33,398 nt of DNA from Ilumatobacteraceae bacterium (GCA_025463305.1 JAOBWK010000049.1:1-33398); one strand, 5' to 3'. Counted from the stretch's first letter, positions 14,320 through 22,967 are shown. Notes: generated by a model not told the origin, from the letters alone. Numbers and translations are program-made.

Positions 14320-15645
14320 ATGCCCGCTCCAGGAATGCACTCAGGTCGGGCCACCGACGACGCGCTCAACCTGGCGATGTCCGAGCACGCCGTGCCGCTC
14401 TTCGAAGCGGTGAAGGCCTTCATCGCCAACGAGGTCGACCCGATCACCGAGGAGTACTACCGCCTCGGCGAGGGCCGGGCCGAGCACTGGGGCTTCGGCG
14501 ACGGCCAGCTGGAGCTGCTCGACTCGGTCAAGGCCAAGGCCAAGGCGAACGGGTTGTGGAACTTCTTCCTGCCGAACGCCGAGACCGGCGAGGGCCTGTC
14601 CAACCTCGACTACGCGTACATCGCGGTCGAGCTCGGGAAGAGCCCACTCGCCTCCGAGTGCCTGAACTGCAGCGCGCCGGACACCGGCAACATGGAAGTG
14701 CTGGAGCGGGTCGGCACGCCGGAGCAGAAGCAGCGGTGGCTCGAGCCGCTCCTCAACGGCGAGATCCGCTCGGCGTTCGCGATGACCGAGCCCGACGTGG
14801 CGTCCTCGGATGCCAAGAACATCCACACCCGCGCCGATCTCGACGGCGAGGAGTGGGTCATCAACGGCGAGAAGTACTACATCTCCGGCGCCGGCGACCC
14901 GCGCTGCAAGATCATGATCGTCATGGTCCAGACCAGTCAGGACGGCCCGGCGCACAAGCGCCAGTCGCAGATCCTGGTGCCGATGGACACCCCCGGTGTC
15001 GAGATCCTCGGAGCGATGGGTGTGTTCGGTGAGGACGACGCGCCGCACGGGCACATGCACCTGCGCTTCACCGATGTGCGCGTGCCCAAGGACAACATCC
15101 TGTGGGGCGTCGGCCGCGGCTTCGAGATCTCCCAGGTGCGCCTCGGGCCGGGGCGCATCCACCACTGCATGCGCTCCATCGGTGCAGCCGAGCGCGCCCT
15201 CGAGCTGATGGTGCGTCGTGGCCTCAACCGTGAGGCGTTCGGCAAGCCGCTCGCTCGCCTCGGCAAGAACACCGAGGTGATCGCCAAGGCCCGCATCGAG
15301 ATCGAGTCGATGCGGCTGATGGTGCTCCGCGCCGCCAAGGCGATGGACGTGATGGGCAACGCCGAGGCCCGCGTCTGGGTGAGCGCCGTGAAGGCGATGG
15401 TGCCGGTGCGCGTCTGCGCGATCATCGACGAGGCCATCCAGATCCACGGCGCCACCGGCGTGTCGCAGTGGACGCCGCTCGCCCGGATGTACGCCAGCCA
15501 GCGCACGCTGCGCCTCGCCGACGGCCCCGACGAGGTGCACTGGCACGTCGTCGGCCGCGCCGAGCTGACCCGCTACGAAGACGACCACGCCCCCGCCGTC
15601 GGACCGACGACGCGTGACGCGGGCATGTTCTCCGGCCCCTCCTGA
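14320..15645 (+). CDS. Acyl-CoA dehydrogenase, ACAD10/11-like
   Basis: This flavoprotein of 441 residues has the three parts of the acyl-CoA dehydrogenase fold. An all-helical N-terminus is followed by a beta domain with FAMTEPDVASSDAKNI and WVINGEKYYISGAG. The C-terminal helical domain contains GRIHHCMRSIGAAERALELM, REAFGKPLA and the ending QIHGATGVSQWTPLARMYASQRTLRLADGPDEVH. The NIHTRADLDG and EDDAPHGHMHLRF segments are characteristic of ACAD11-type enzymes, some of which process 4-hydroxyacyl-CoA in partnership with a kinase domain. The next gene is a kinase-fold protein of another family, which may be coincidence. The ATG at 14320 is preceded by a very good SD sequence; the upstream frame is not conserved-looking. 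Confidence 0.92.
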   Translation: MPAPGMHSGRATDDALNLAMSEHAVPLFEAVKAFIANEVDPITEEYYRLGEGRAEHWGFGDGQLELLDSVKAKAKANGLWNFFLPNAETGEGLSNLDYAYIAVELGKSPLASECLNCSAPDTGNMEVLERVGTPEQKQRWLEPLLNGEIRSAFAMTEPDVASSDAKNIHTRADLDGEEWVINGEKYYISGAGDPRCKIMIVMVQTSQDGPAHKRQSQILVPMDTPGVEILGAMGVFGEDDAPHGHMHLRFTDVRVPKDNILWGVGRGFEISQVRLGPGRIHHCMRSIGAAERALELMVRRGLNREAFGKPLARLGKNTEVIAKARIEIESMRLMVLRAAKAMDVMGNAEARVWVSAVKAMVPVRVCAIIDEAIQIHGATGVSQWTPLARMYASQRTLRLADGPDEVHWHVVGRAELTRYEDDHAPAVGPTTRDAGMFSGPS

Positions 15646-15705
15646 GCACCGCTGCGCCGATCCGTCTGCGCTGATCCGGCCTCACCTCTCCGATCCGGGC
15701 GACCC

Positions 15706-16578
15706 ATGGGTGATCCACAACACGAGCTCTGCCTCGCTGTCGAGTCGCTGACCGGGCGCGCGGTCGAGCGCGCCAGCGTGGTGCGCGGCGGCGACTTCGC
15801 GGCCGCGTACCGGATCGACCTCGACGACGGCACCACGCTGTTCGCGAAGACCCACCCCGATCCCCCGCCCGGGTTCTTCACCACCGAAGCCAGCGGTCTG
15901 GCCTGGCTGCGCAGCGCCGGCGCGGTCGCCGTCCCCGAGGTGCTCGTCGCCTCCGACGGGTCGGCCGATGGTCCGGCGATGCTCGTGATGGAGTGGATCG
16001 ACGAGCTCCATCGCCGGCCGGCGTCGGACGCCGAGCTCGGCCGGTCGTTGGCCGCGATGCACGACGCCGGCGCTCCGTGCTTCGGCCGCGCCGATCGCCG
16101 CACCACCGGCAGCCGGGCCCTGCCGAACGAGCCGTCGACGACGTGGTCCACGTTCTACGCCTCGAACCGGCTGCTCCCCCTCGCCCGGCTGGCCACCGAT
16201 GCCCGAGCACTCGCGGCGACGACCATCGTGCGCCTCGAGCGGCTGGCCCACTCGCTCGACGCGTTCGACGACGGGCAACCGCCGGCGCGCCTGCACGGCG
16301 ACCTCTGGGCCGGCAACCGCATCGTCGACGGGACTGGACGGAGCTGGCTGGTCGACCCCGCCGCGCACGGCGGGCACCGCGAGTTCGACCTGGCGATGAT
16401 GCGCCTGTTCGGCGGCTTCGCCCCGGACTGCTTCGCGGCCTACCAGGAGGTGCATCGGCTGCTGCCGGGTTGGCAGGACCGCGTGCAGCTCCACCAGATC
16501 GCGCCGCTCGTCGTGCACGCGATCAAGTTCGGGCGCAGCTACGTCGACGCCGCCACCGCAGCGATCATGCGCTACTGA
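15706..16578 (+). CDS. Fructosamine kinase family protein
   Basis: The product has 290 residues and the fold of the fructosamine-3-kinase/APH group. GGDFAAAYRIDLDDGTTLFAK forms the nucleotide-binding strands. LHGDLWAGN, with D199 as the predicted catalytic base, is the family's usual HGDLWxGN. LVDPAAHGGHREFDLAMMRLFGGF is the metal-binding and C-terminal signature. Known relatives phosphorylate ketoamine adducts on proteins or free amino sugars, which leads to deglycation. The substrate here is not determined. It follows the acyl-CoA dehydrogenase by 60 bases on the same strand and could be co-transcribed. The gene converges on the P450 gene with 14 bases between stops. Confidence 0.9.
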   Translation: MGDPQHELCLAVESLTGRAVERASVVRGGDFAAAYRIDLDDGTTLFAKTHPDPPPGFFTTEASGLAWLRSAGAVAVPEVLVASDGSADGPAMLVMEWIDELHRRPASDAELGRSLAAMHDAGAPCFGRADRRTTGSRALPNEPSTTWSTFYASNRLLPLARLATDARALAATTIVRLERLAHSLDAFDDGQPPARLHGDLWAGNRIVDGTGRSWLVDPAAHGGHREFDLAMMRLFGGFAPDCFAAYQEVHRLLPGWQDRVQLHQIAPLVVHAIKFGRSYVDAATAAIMRY

Positions 16579-16592
16579 TCACCGCGGAGCAG

Positions 16593-17873
16593 TCAGGCGT
16601 TCGCGGTCGACCGCGCGGCGGGCGTGAACGCCACGGGCATCGACTGGAGCCCGGCGATGAAGCTGGAGTGCAGCCGCTCGCTCGGGCCGGTGGGATGCAC
16701 GTCGGGCAGGCGCGTCATGATCTCGCGCAGCATCGCGATCGACTCGACCCGAGCCACGTGCATGCCGAGGCACAGGTGCGGGCCGCCGGCACCGAAGGCA
16801 ACGTGCGGGTTCGGGCTACGGCCGATGTCGAACCGGTCCGGCTCGTCGAACACGTCTTCGTCGCGGTTGGCCGAGCCGTAGAACATCACGACCCGGTCGC
16901 CGGCGGCGATCTCCTGACCACGGATGACGGTGTTTTCGAGCACGGTGCGCTGGAAGTGCGCCACGGGAGTCGTGTAGCGGAGCATCTCCTCGATCGCACT
17001 CGCGGCCAGACCCTGCGGGCCGGGGCTGGTGAGGTCGGCGGCCAGGCGCTCGCGCTGGTCGGGGTGCTCGAACAGCAGCTGGATGCCGTTCGCGAGCAGG
17101 TTACGCGTCGTGTCGCCGCCGGCGTTGACGAGCAGCAGGAAGAACCACTGGAACTCGGAGTCCGTCAGCCGGTCGCCGTCGATCTCCGCGTTGACGAGCA
17201 ACGTCGCGATGTCGTCGCCGGGCTCCACGCGCTTGCGTTCGGCCACCGACTGCGCGTAGCCGAGCATCTCGCCGATGGCCGACATCTGCTTCTGCTGGAA
17301 CTCCGGCGAGTCGTCGTGGGTGTGCATGATCTCGGTCAGGTGGTACAGCAGCTCACCGTCGCTGCGCGGCATGCCCATCAGTTCGGCGATCAGGCCCGAC
17401 GGCAGGCGCCCGGCGATGTCGCTGACGAGGTCGCACGAACCGGCCTCGATCACGTCGTCGACGATCTCGCGGGCGAGCTCGGTGACCCGCGGCCCGAGCA
17501 ACGGCGCGTTCTTGGGGGTGAACCCGCGGCTCACGAGCAGCTTGAACCGATCGTGCTGCGGCGGGTCCATGTTGAGCATCATCAGTCGCTGCACGGCGAG
17601 ACCGGCCTCGTCCGAGCCGCTGCCCACCAACACGCCCTTGGCCGCCGAGCTGAACACCTTCGGCTGACGGCTGACGTTGCGGATGTCGTCGTACTTGGTC
17701 AGCGCCCAGAACGCGCTGTTCCCGTTCGCGTCGTCGGCACCGAGGTGCTCGGTGTGCAGGTGCACCGGGTCGTTGGCCCGCAGCCAGGCGTAGGCGTCCC
17801 ACGGATGGCCGGTGCGGAAGGTCTCCGCCGAGATCAGGTCGACGCCGGGCCCGGAGTGCCGTGACGACGCCAT
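16593..17873 (-). CDS. Cytochrome P450
   Basis: This soluble bacterial P450 of 426 residues has an I-helix AGGDTTRN with the acid-Thr pair for oxygen activation, a K-helix E-x-x-R in EEMLRY, and a haem loop FGAGGPHLCLG with C368 as the iron ligand. The overall style (HLTEIMHTHDDSPEFQQ, NRDEDVFDEPDRFDIGRSPNPHVAFG) recalls actinobacterial P450s of the CYP125/CYP142/CYP124 type that act on steroids and branched lipids, but the substrate is not certain. It is the last gene of the operon with the SDR and the sarcosine-oxidase-like gene. Its ATG follows the SDR stop with 1 base between (TGAGATG). No ferredoxin or ferredoxin reductase gene is in the window to supply electrons. Confidence 0.93.
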   Translation of the reverse strand: MASSRHSGPGVDLISAETFRTGHPWDAYAWLRANDPVHLHTEHLGADDANGNSAFWALTKYDDIRNVSRQPKVFSSAAKGVLVGSGSDEAGLAVQRLMMLNMDPPQHDRFKLLVSRGFTPKNAPLLGPRVTELAREIVDDVIEAGSCDLVSDIAGRLPSGLIAELMGMPRSDGELLYHLTEIMHTHDDSPEFQQKQMSAIGEMLGYAQSVAERKRVEPGDDIATLLVNAEIDGDRLTDSEFQWFFLLLVNAGGDTTRNLLANGIQLLFEHPDQRERLAADLTSPGPQGLAASAIEEMLRYTTPVAHFQRTVLENTVIRGQEIAAGDRVVMFYGSANRDEDVFDEPDRFDIGRSPNPHVAFGAGGPHLCLGMHVARVESIAMLREIMTRLPDVHPTGPSERLHSSFIAGLQSMPVAFTPAARSTANA

Positions 17874-17874
17874 C

Positions 17875-18642
17875 TCAACGCACCGCCGTGGTGCCACCGT
17901 CGACCACGAGGTGGGTGCCCGTGATGAACGACGCGTCGTCCGACATCAGGAACCGCACCGCACTGCCGATCTCGTCGGGCCGGCCGAGGCGACCGAGCAG
18001 TGACGTGGTCTCCATGTGTTCCTTCAACGGCTCGTAGGCGAGCGACGGGGCGAGCATCGGCGTGAGCACGTAGCCGGGGCAGACGGCGTTGACGCGCACG
18101 GGTGTGAGGCTTGCCGCGAGCGAGCGGACGAGTCCGATCATGCCGGCCTTCGACGCGCAGTACGCGGGGATCGCGAAGTGACCGACGAGGCCTTCGATCG
18201 ACGAGATGCCGACGACGGCCGACCCCGGCGTGGCGCGCAGATCGTCGGCGATGGCCTGGGTGAGCATCATGAAGGCACGCAGGTTGACGTCGAGCACGAA
18301 GTCCCAGCGCTCGTCGGTCATCGTCCCGACGGTCTCGGTGCTGACCACACCGGCCGCGTGGACGAGGCCGCTGATGACCCCGACCTCGCGCGTCGCGGCG
18401 ACCGCCGTGGCGATTGCTGCGGCATCGGTGACGTCGATGGCCACACCCGTCGCATCGACGCCGTGCTCGGTCGCGATCGCGGCCGCCTGTTCGACGGCCT
18501 TCGCGCCGTCGCGGTCCCACAGCGACACGGATCGGCCGGTGGCTGCCAACGCCTGCGCCGACGCCAGGCCGATGCCCGATGCTCCCCCGGTGACGACCAC
18601 CGGTCCCCGACCTGTGCTGGTGTTGTCGTCCTGATTCGTCAT
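17875..18642 (-). CDS. Short-chain dehydrogenase/reductase
   Basis: This is a classical SDR of 255 residues. TGGASGIG (from residue 18) is the NAD(P)-binding Gly-rich loop; HAAG replaces the usual NNAG. The catalytic residues S148, Y161 and K165 are in place (ISSIEG, then YCASK). VCPGYVLTPM and the ending FITGTHLVVDGG are normal for the family. D43 in LWDRDG, after the second strand, favours NAD(H) over NADP(H). The start at 18642 follows the upstream stop as TGAGATG, the same junction as between this gene and the P450 gene, so all three are one operon. A role in oxidising an alcohol produced by the P450 or another oxygenase in the locus is plausible inference. Confidence 0.92.
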   Translation of the reverse strand: MTNQDDNTSTGRGPVVVTGGASGIGLASAQALAATGRSVSLWDRDGAKAVEQAAAIATEHGVDATGVAIDVTDAAAIATAVAATREVGVISGLVHAAGVVSTETVGTMTDERWDFVLDVNLRAFMMLTQAIADDLRATPGSAVVGISSIEGLVGHFAIPAYCASKAGMIGLVRSLAASLTPVRVNAVCPGYVLTPMLAPSLAYEPLKEHMETTSLLGRLGRPDEIGSAVRFLMSDDASFITGTHLVVDGGTTAVR

Positions 18643-18643
18643 C

Positions 18644-19720
18644 TCATGGCCTCCCCAAGGCAAAGCGTCCGCCCGGGCCGGGTTGGCCGCAGGCGAGATC
18701 AGCGAGCATCCGCCCGACGAGCGGCGCGAACTTGAAACCGGTGCCACCGAAGCCGCAACCGACCACGATGTCGCCGCACCGATCGACGATGTAGTCGTCG
18801 TCGATGGTCTCCCCGAACAGGCACGACAGCTCGTCGACGTGGTGCGGATCCACGCCCGGCACGTGCGCACCGACCCAGCGTTCGATCTCGGCGCGGGTCG
18901 CGGGATCCGGCACGAACGTGCGTTGATCCGGGTGCGGCACCGGCTCGGAGTGCTGGAAGTGGCCGACGCGCACCCGCCCGTCGGGGGTCGACATGCCGTA
19001 CACCTCCGGCGCCACGAACGTCGGCCACGTCGCGTCCGGATCGTGCGGCTGGAAGAACGCGACCTGCCCGGTGGACGTGTCGACCGTCGGCAGTCCCGGC
19101 ACCTGACCGTCGAGCACGTACGGCGTCCAGCCGGCGGTGGCGACGACGACGCATCCGGCGGTCAACGTCTCCGACTCGGTCCGCACCTCGACGCCTTCGG
19201 CGAGCTGACGGACGGCCAGCGCGGGCGTCTCGTAGCGCACGTCGGCACCGAGCTCGGCGGCTCGCCGGACCATCGCGTCGATCGTTGCCTGTGCGTTCGT
19301 GCGGCCGCCCTCGGGATGGAACAGCACCGGACGATCCGCGCTCATCCCCGGCCAGCGCTCGGCGAGTGCCTCGGGCGCGAGCCAGTGCGTGCGGACCCCG
19401 GCAGCGGCCGCAGCATCGAAGCGCAGCTGCAACTGATCGGTCGTGTCGTAGTCGATGTGGCCGGTGGTGAGGAACAGTGACGACTCCGTGTCGGCCTCGA
19501 GCTCGCGCCACAGCGGCAGCGCCGCCACGGCGTGGCGGCACCAGAACGGATCGGCGTTGGTGAGCCGGAAGATGCGCTCGGTGCCGTGCGAGGAGCCGTT
19601 GCGATGACCCTGCGCGTACCGTTCGAGCAGCACCACGGAGCGGCCGCGCCGGGCCAGCCACCATGCGGTGGACGACCCCATCACCCCACCACCGATGATG
19701 ATCACGTCGACCGGCGCCAC
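18644..19720 (-). CDS. Monomeric sarcosine oxidase / N-methyltryptophan oxidase-like flavoenzyme
   Basis: The product has 358 residues. It starts VDVIIIGGGVMGSSTAWWLARRG, the FAD-binding dinucleotide fold, with the conserved downstream GSSHGTERIFRL. The C-terminal part has SCLFGETIDDDYIVDR, in which C300 aligns with the cysteine that links covalently to FAD in MSOX and MTOX, and GCGFGGTGFKFAPLVGRMLA. Such enzymes oxidise the N-methyl group of secondary amines such as sarcosine, N-methyl amino acids or pipecolate, releasing formaldehyde and hydrogen peroxide. It is first in a minus-strand operon with the SDR and P450, divergent from the TetR gene. The GTG start at 19720 has a TAGACA box 6 bases upstream and agrees with the family's N-terminus. 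Confidence 0.9.
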   Translation of the reverse strand: MAPVDVIIIGGGVMGSSTAWWLARRGRSVVLLERYAQGHRNGSSHGTERIFRLTNADPFWCRHAVAALPLWRELEADTESSLFLTTGHIDYDTTDQLQLRFDAAAAAGVRTHWLAPEALAERWPGMSADRPVLFHPEGGRTNAQATIDAMVRRAAELGADVRYETPALAVRQLAEGVEVRTESETLTAGCVVVATAGWTPYVLDGQVPGLPTVDTSTGQVAFFQPHDPDATWPTFVAPEVYGMSTPDGRVRVGHFQHSEPVPHPDQRTFVPDPATRAEIERWVGAHVPGVDPHHVDELSCLFGETIDDDYIVDRCGDIVVGCGFGGTGFKFAPLVGRMLADLACGQPGPGGRFALGRP

Positions 19721-19726
19721 GGCCCG

Positions 19727-19732
19727 TGTCTA
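19727..19732 (-). promoter_or_regulatory. Possible -10 element (TAGACA) of amine-oxidase operon
   Basis: TAGACA is followed by 6 bases and the GTG at 19720. The last base is A rather than the T seen in the other boxes, so it is a weaker match. A second candidate on this strand, TACACT, lies inside the palindrome at 19780-19801. Confidence 0.35.
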
Positions 19733-19779
19733 GCAGGCCGCACGGCCGTGTCCGAGACCCGGCGGCCGCGCGCCATGAT

Positions 19780-19801
19780 CTCCGTACAGTAGTGTACGGA
19801 G
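19780..19801. promoter_or_regulatory. TetR operator: perfect 9-4-9 palindrome
   Basis: CTCCGTACA (19780-19788) and TGTACGGAG (19793-19801) are exact reverse complements around the spacer GTAG. The palindrome lies between the divergent amine-oxidase operon and the TetR gene. It contains a plus-strand -10-like TAGTGT (19790-19795), 6 bases before the GTG at 19802, and a minus-strand TACACT. A repressor dimer bound here would block both promoters, so autoregulation plus control of the divergent operon is likely. Confidence 0.75.
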
Positions 19802-20455
19802 GTGCCGACCACCGTCGCTCCCCCACACATGCGCGTGACCCGAGCCGATTGGACCGACGCGGCGCGAGCCGTGCTCGCGACCTCGGGCGTCGATCAGGTC
19901 CGAGTGCTCGCCCTCGCCGATCAGCTCGGGGTCGCCCGCTCCAGCTTCTACTGGTACTTCGACTCTCGCGAGGCGCTGCTGGCCGAGCTGCTCGAGGCAT
20001 GGGCGGCCCAGAACACGGCATCCATCGTCGCCCGCGCAAAGCGCGAGGCGCCTTCGATCGCGGCCGCCGTGCTCGGCGTGTTCGAGTGCTGGGCCGACCC
20101 GGCCCTGTTCGATCCACGGCTCGATGCAGCCGTGCGCGACTGGGCGCGCCGCGACGCCACGGTCGCTCGCAAGGTGACGGTGGCTGACGACGCCCGCCTC
20201 GTCGCGTTGTCGCGGATGTTCGACCGGCACGGCTTCGGCCGCGACGCGGCCGTGCGCGCTCGGGTGCTCTACTACACCCAGATCGGCTACTACGCGCTCG
20301 GCGTGGAGGAGACCACCGAAGATCGGTTCGGCCAGGCCAGGGCCTATGTGCGCGCGCTCACCGGCAGCGACGCGACGACGCGCGAGCTCTCCGCCTTCGC
20401 CCGTTTCCTGCGCACCACCGGCGCCACCATCCCGCATCCGGGCGAGCGCTCGTGA
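19802..20455 (+). CDS. TetR/AcrR family transcriptional regulator
   Basis: This protein of 217 residues has a TetR-type helix-turn-helix near residues 15-60: WTDAARAVLATSGVDQVRVL, then ALADQLGVARSSFYWYF, with the typical F-Y-W-Y-F end of the recognition helix. The rest is a helical ligand-binding domain with several aromatic and acidic residues. It probably represses the divergent catabolic operons until an inducer, perhaps the substrate, binds. A perfect palindrome ends immediately before the GTG start at 19802. The ATG at 19829 is an alternative but would need a leader without an SD sequence, whereas TAGTGT 6 bases before the GTG supports a leaderless start. The stop overlaps the Rieske gene start as GTGA. 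Confidence 0.9.
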   Translation: MPTTVAPPHMRVTRADWTDAARAVLATSGVDQVRVLALADQLGVARSSFYWYFDSREALLAELLEAWAAQNTASIVARAKREAPSIAAAVLGVFECWADPALFDPRLDAAVRDWARRDATVARKVTVADDARLVALSRMFDRHGFGRDAAVRARVLYYTQIGYYALGVEETTEDRFGQARAYVRALTGSDATTRELSAFARFLRTTGATIPHPGERS

Positions 20456-21657
20456 TCGCCGACGACCTGCTGCGATCGGTGTTCGACGGCGAGCGTGGCC
20501 TCCCCGGCGAGGCGTTCGTCGACGAGCGCTGGTTCAGCCGTGAGGCGAACGATCTGTTCCGAGGCGGCTGGACGTGCATCGCGTTCGATCACGACGTGGC
20601 GGCAGTCGGCGACGTGCACCCGGTGACGATCGCGGGCGTGCCGCTCGTCGTCGTGTGCGACGGCGACGCCGTCCGCGTGTTCCACAACGTCTGCAGCCAC
20701 CGCGGCGCGATGCTCGTCGACGAGCCGCAGTGCGGATTGCGCCGGCTCACCTGTCCGTACCACCGCTGGATCTACGGGCTCGACGGCGCGCTGCAGCACA
20801 CCCATCACGCGGGCGGGTTCCGCATCCACGTCACCCCGGAGGCCGATCCCGCGCAGCTCGGGCTGGTCGAGGTCCGTTCGGCCGTGTGGCACCGGTTCGT
20901 CTTCGTCGACCTGTCCGGCACGGCCGAGCCGTTCGACACGTTCATCGAGCCGACTGCCGACCGCCTGGCCCCCGTCGACTTCGATCTGCTCCGCCACGAC
21001 TGTGAGTTCGACGGCACGTTCCAGCTGGCGTCCAACTGGAAGACGATCGTCGAGAACTTCGTCGAGAGCTACCACGTGCCCCAGGTGCATCCTGCGCTGC
21101 AGACGTTCAACCCGATGGCCGACCACTACCAGATCCTCGGCGGGCGCGCGTACGCCGGTCAGGGCGGGCTCGCCTACGGATCGGCGGCGAACGCGCAGCC
21201 GATGCCCGGCGACGAGCTGCCGGTGATGGACACCCTCGTCCGCCAGACGTTCAGCTACGAGAGCCTGTGGGTGTTCCCGAACCTCATCCTCGTCCCGGTC
21301 GCGAACACGACCTTCGCGATCCTCGTCCTCCCCGACGCCGCCGGCGCGACCACCGAGCGGATCGCGTTCTGGTTCAACGGCGATGAGTCACTGTCGCCGG
21401 TGCACGCGGTCGGGCGTGCCGACGTGGTCGCCAGCATCCTCCAGGTCAACCGCGAAGACATCGCGATCGTCGAGTCGTGCCAGCGCGGCCGCCGCTCCCC
21501 TGCGTTCGTGGGCGGGGTCTTCATGACCGGCCAGGAGGCCACCAGCATGCTCGTCCAGCGGATCATCGCCGGGCGGATCCTCGAGGCGGCGGGCATCGCG
21601 GTCGACATGGCCGGCCTGCCCGTCGTCGACATCCATCACGACCGTTCGGACCGATGA
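20452..21657 (+). CDS. Rieske non-haem iron oxygenase alpha subunit, quaternary-amine (CntA/GbcA) type
   Basis: The product has 401 residues. The Rieske 2Fe-2S site is C81-x-H83 and C101-x2-H104. The mononuclear iron site is ENFVESYHVPQVHP with H208 and H213; the third ligand is probably the Asp in VNREDIAIVESCQRG. Residue 205, which passes electrons between centres and is Asp in ring-hydroxylating dioxygenases, is Glu here, as in carnitine oxygenase CntA and betaine demethylase GbcA. A quaternary or N-methylated amine substrate is therefore likelier than an aromatic ring. No beta subunit is present, also as in that group. The reductase is missing from the window. It overlaps the TetR stop by 4 bases (GTGA) and the next gene by 4 bases (ATGA), so the three are one operon. 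Confidence 0.9.
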   Translation: MIADDLLRSVFDGERGLPGEAFVDERWFSREANDLFRGGWTCIAFDHDVAAVGDVHPVTIAGVPLVVVCDGDAVRVFHNVCSHRGAMLVDEPQCGLRRLTCPYHRWIYGLDGALQHTHHAGGFRIHVTPEADPAQLGLVEVRSAVWHRFVFVDLSGTAEPFDTFIEPTADRLAPVDFDLLRHDCEFDGTFQLASNWKTIVENFVESYHVPQVHPALQTFNPMADHYQILGGRAYAGQGGLAYGSAANAQPMPGDELPVMDTLVRQTFSYESLWVFPNLILVPVANTTFAILVLPDAAGATTERIAFWFNGDESLSPVHAVGRADVVASILQVNREDIAIVESCQRGRRSPAFVGGVFMTGQEATSMLVQRIIAGRILEAAGIAVDMAGLPVVDIHHDRSDR

Positions 21658-22961
21658 CGACACCGGTGACATCGGCCGACGCCGTCGTGATCGGTGCCGG
21701 CGTGATCGGCGCGGCGATCGCGCTCGAGCTGCAGCGGGCCGGGCGATCCGTTCTCGTGCTCGACAAAGCCGGAGCGGTCGGCGCAGGTTCGACCAGCTCC
21801 AGCGCCGCCGTCGTCCGCTTCACGTACTCGACGTTCGAGGGCGTCGCTGCCTCGTGGGAGGCGATGCACCTCTGGCGCGACTGGGCGAACCACATCGGCG
21901 ACATCGAGGCGCCGCTGGCGCGGTACCACCGGGTGGGGATGCTGATGCTGCTGCCGCCGGAGTTCCCGAGCGCCACCATCGTCGATGCGTACGACCGGCT
22001 GGGCATCCCCAACGAGATCCTGTCGTCGGTCGAGATCGCAGAGCGATTCCCGGCGATCGACACCGGCCGCTTCCACCCGCCACGGTCACCGGACGATCCA
22101 CGGTTCTTCGACGACGCATCGGGGTCCGTCGTCGGATGGTGGACGCCCGACGCCGGGTTCGTCGACGATCCGCAGCTCGCCACGGACAACCTGATGCGCG
22201 CCGCGGTCGCGGCCGGCGCACGGCTGCGTCTGCGCGCCGAGGTCGTGGGCGTCGACGTCGCCGGGGAGCGGTTGGTCGGCGTCCGCCTGGCCGACGGCTC
22301 CACGATCGCGAGCCGGATCGTCGTCAACGCCGCCGGCCCGTGGAGCGGTCACCTCAACCGCATCGCCGGCGTCGATCGCGATTTCGCGATGGCGACGCGC
22401 ACGCTGCGTCAGGAGGTCCACGTCGTGCCGACCCCGGCCGGGTTCGGCGTCGACGGTGGCGGCACGGCGGTCGGTGACTTCGACCTCGGCACGTACTTCC
22501 GCCCGCATCCGGGCGGCACGATCCTGGTCGGCGGCATCGAGGCGGAGTGCGATCCGCTCGTCTGGGACGAGGATCCGGACACCGCCGACCCGTCACCCTC
22601 GGCAGCGCTGTGGGAGGCGCAGGTGCACCGGCTCGCCCGGCGCCTCCCGGACCTCACCGTCCCGCACCGCCCGATCGGCGTCGCCAGCCACTACGACGTC
22701 AGCCCCGACTGGGTGCCGACGTACGACCGCACCGGCCTCGACGGCTTCTACGTCGCGGTCGGCACCTCCGGCAACCAGTTCAAGAACGCGCCGGTCGTCG
22801 GGCAGATGATGGCCGACCTGATCGAGGCCTGCGAGGGCGGCCACGACCACGATCGATCACCGGTGCAGTTCCGCTGCCGTCGCACCGGGACGGTCATCGA
22901 CCTCGGCCACTACGCCCGCAACCGGCTGCCCGCCGCCACGTCGGGCACCGTGTCGGGCTGA
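21654..22961 (+). CDS. FAD-dependent oxidoreductase, DAO family
   Basis: The product has 435 residues. An N-terminal FAD-binding fold, ADAVVIGAGVIGAAIALELQ with G14, G16 and G19, is followed by a DAO-family substrate domain and the C-terminal signature PTYDRTGLDGFYVAVGTSGNQFKNAPVVGQMMADLI. Close relatives are often called sarcosine oxidase beta subunit or dimethylglycine oxidase-like, and they oxidise C-N bonds of amino acids or methylamines. The tail, with two Cys in FRCRRTG, differs from the MSOX-type enzyme encoded at 18644-19720, so the two flavoenzymes probably act on different intermediates. The ATG at 21654 overlaps the Rieske stop (ATGA), which fixes the start. It converges on the YjbR gene with 6 bases between stops. 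Confidence 0.9.
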   Translation: MTTPVTSADAVVIGAGVIGAAIALELQRAGRSVLVLDKAGAVGAGSTSSSAAVVRFTYSTFEGVAASWEAMHLWRDWANHIGDIEAPLARYHRVGMLMLLPPEFPSATIVDAYDRLGIPNEILSSVEIAERFPAIDTGRFHPPRSPDDPRFFDDASGSVVGWWTPDAGFVDDPQLATDNLMRAAVAAGARLRLRAEVVGVDVAGERLVGVRLADGSTIASRIVVNAAGPWSGHLNRIAGVDRDFAMATRTLRQEVHVVPTPAGFGVDGGGTAVGDFDLGTYFRPHPGGTILVGGIEAECDPLVWDEDPDTADPSPSAALWEAQVHRLARRLPDLTVPHRPIGVASHYDVSPDWVPTYDRTGLDGFYVAVGTSGNQFKNAPVVGQMMADLIEACEGGHDHDRSPVQFRCRRTGTVIDLGHYARNRLPAATSGTVSG

Positions 22962-22967
22962 TCTCGC

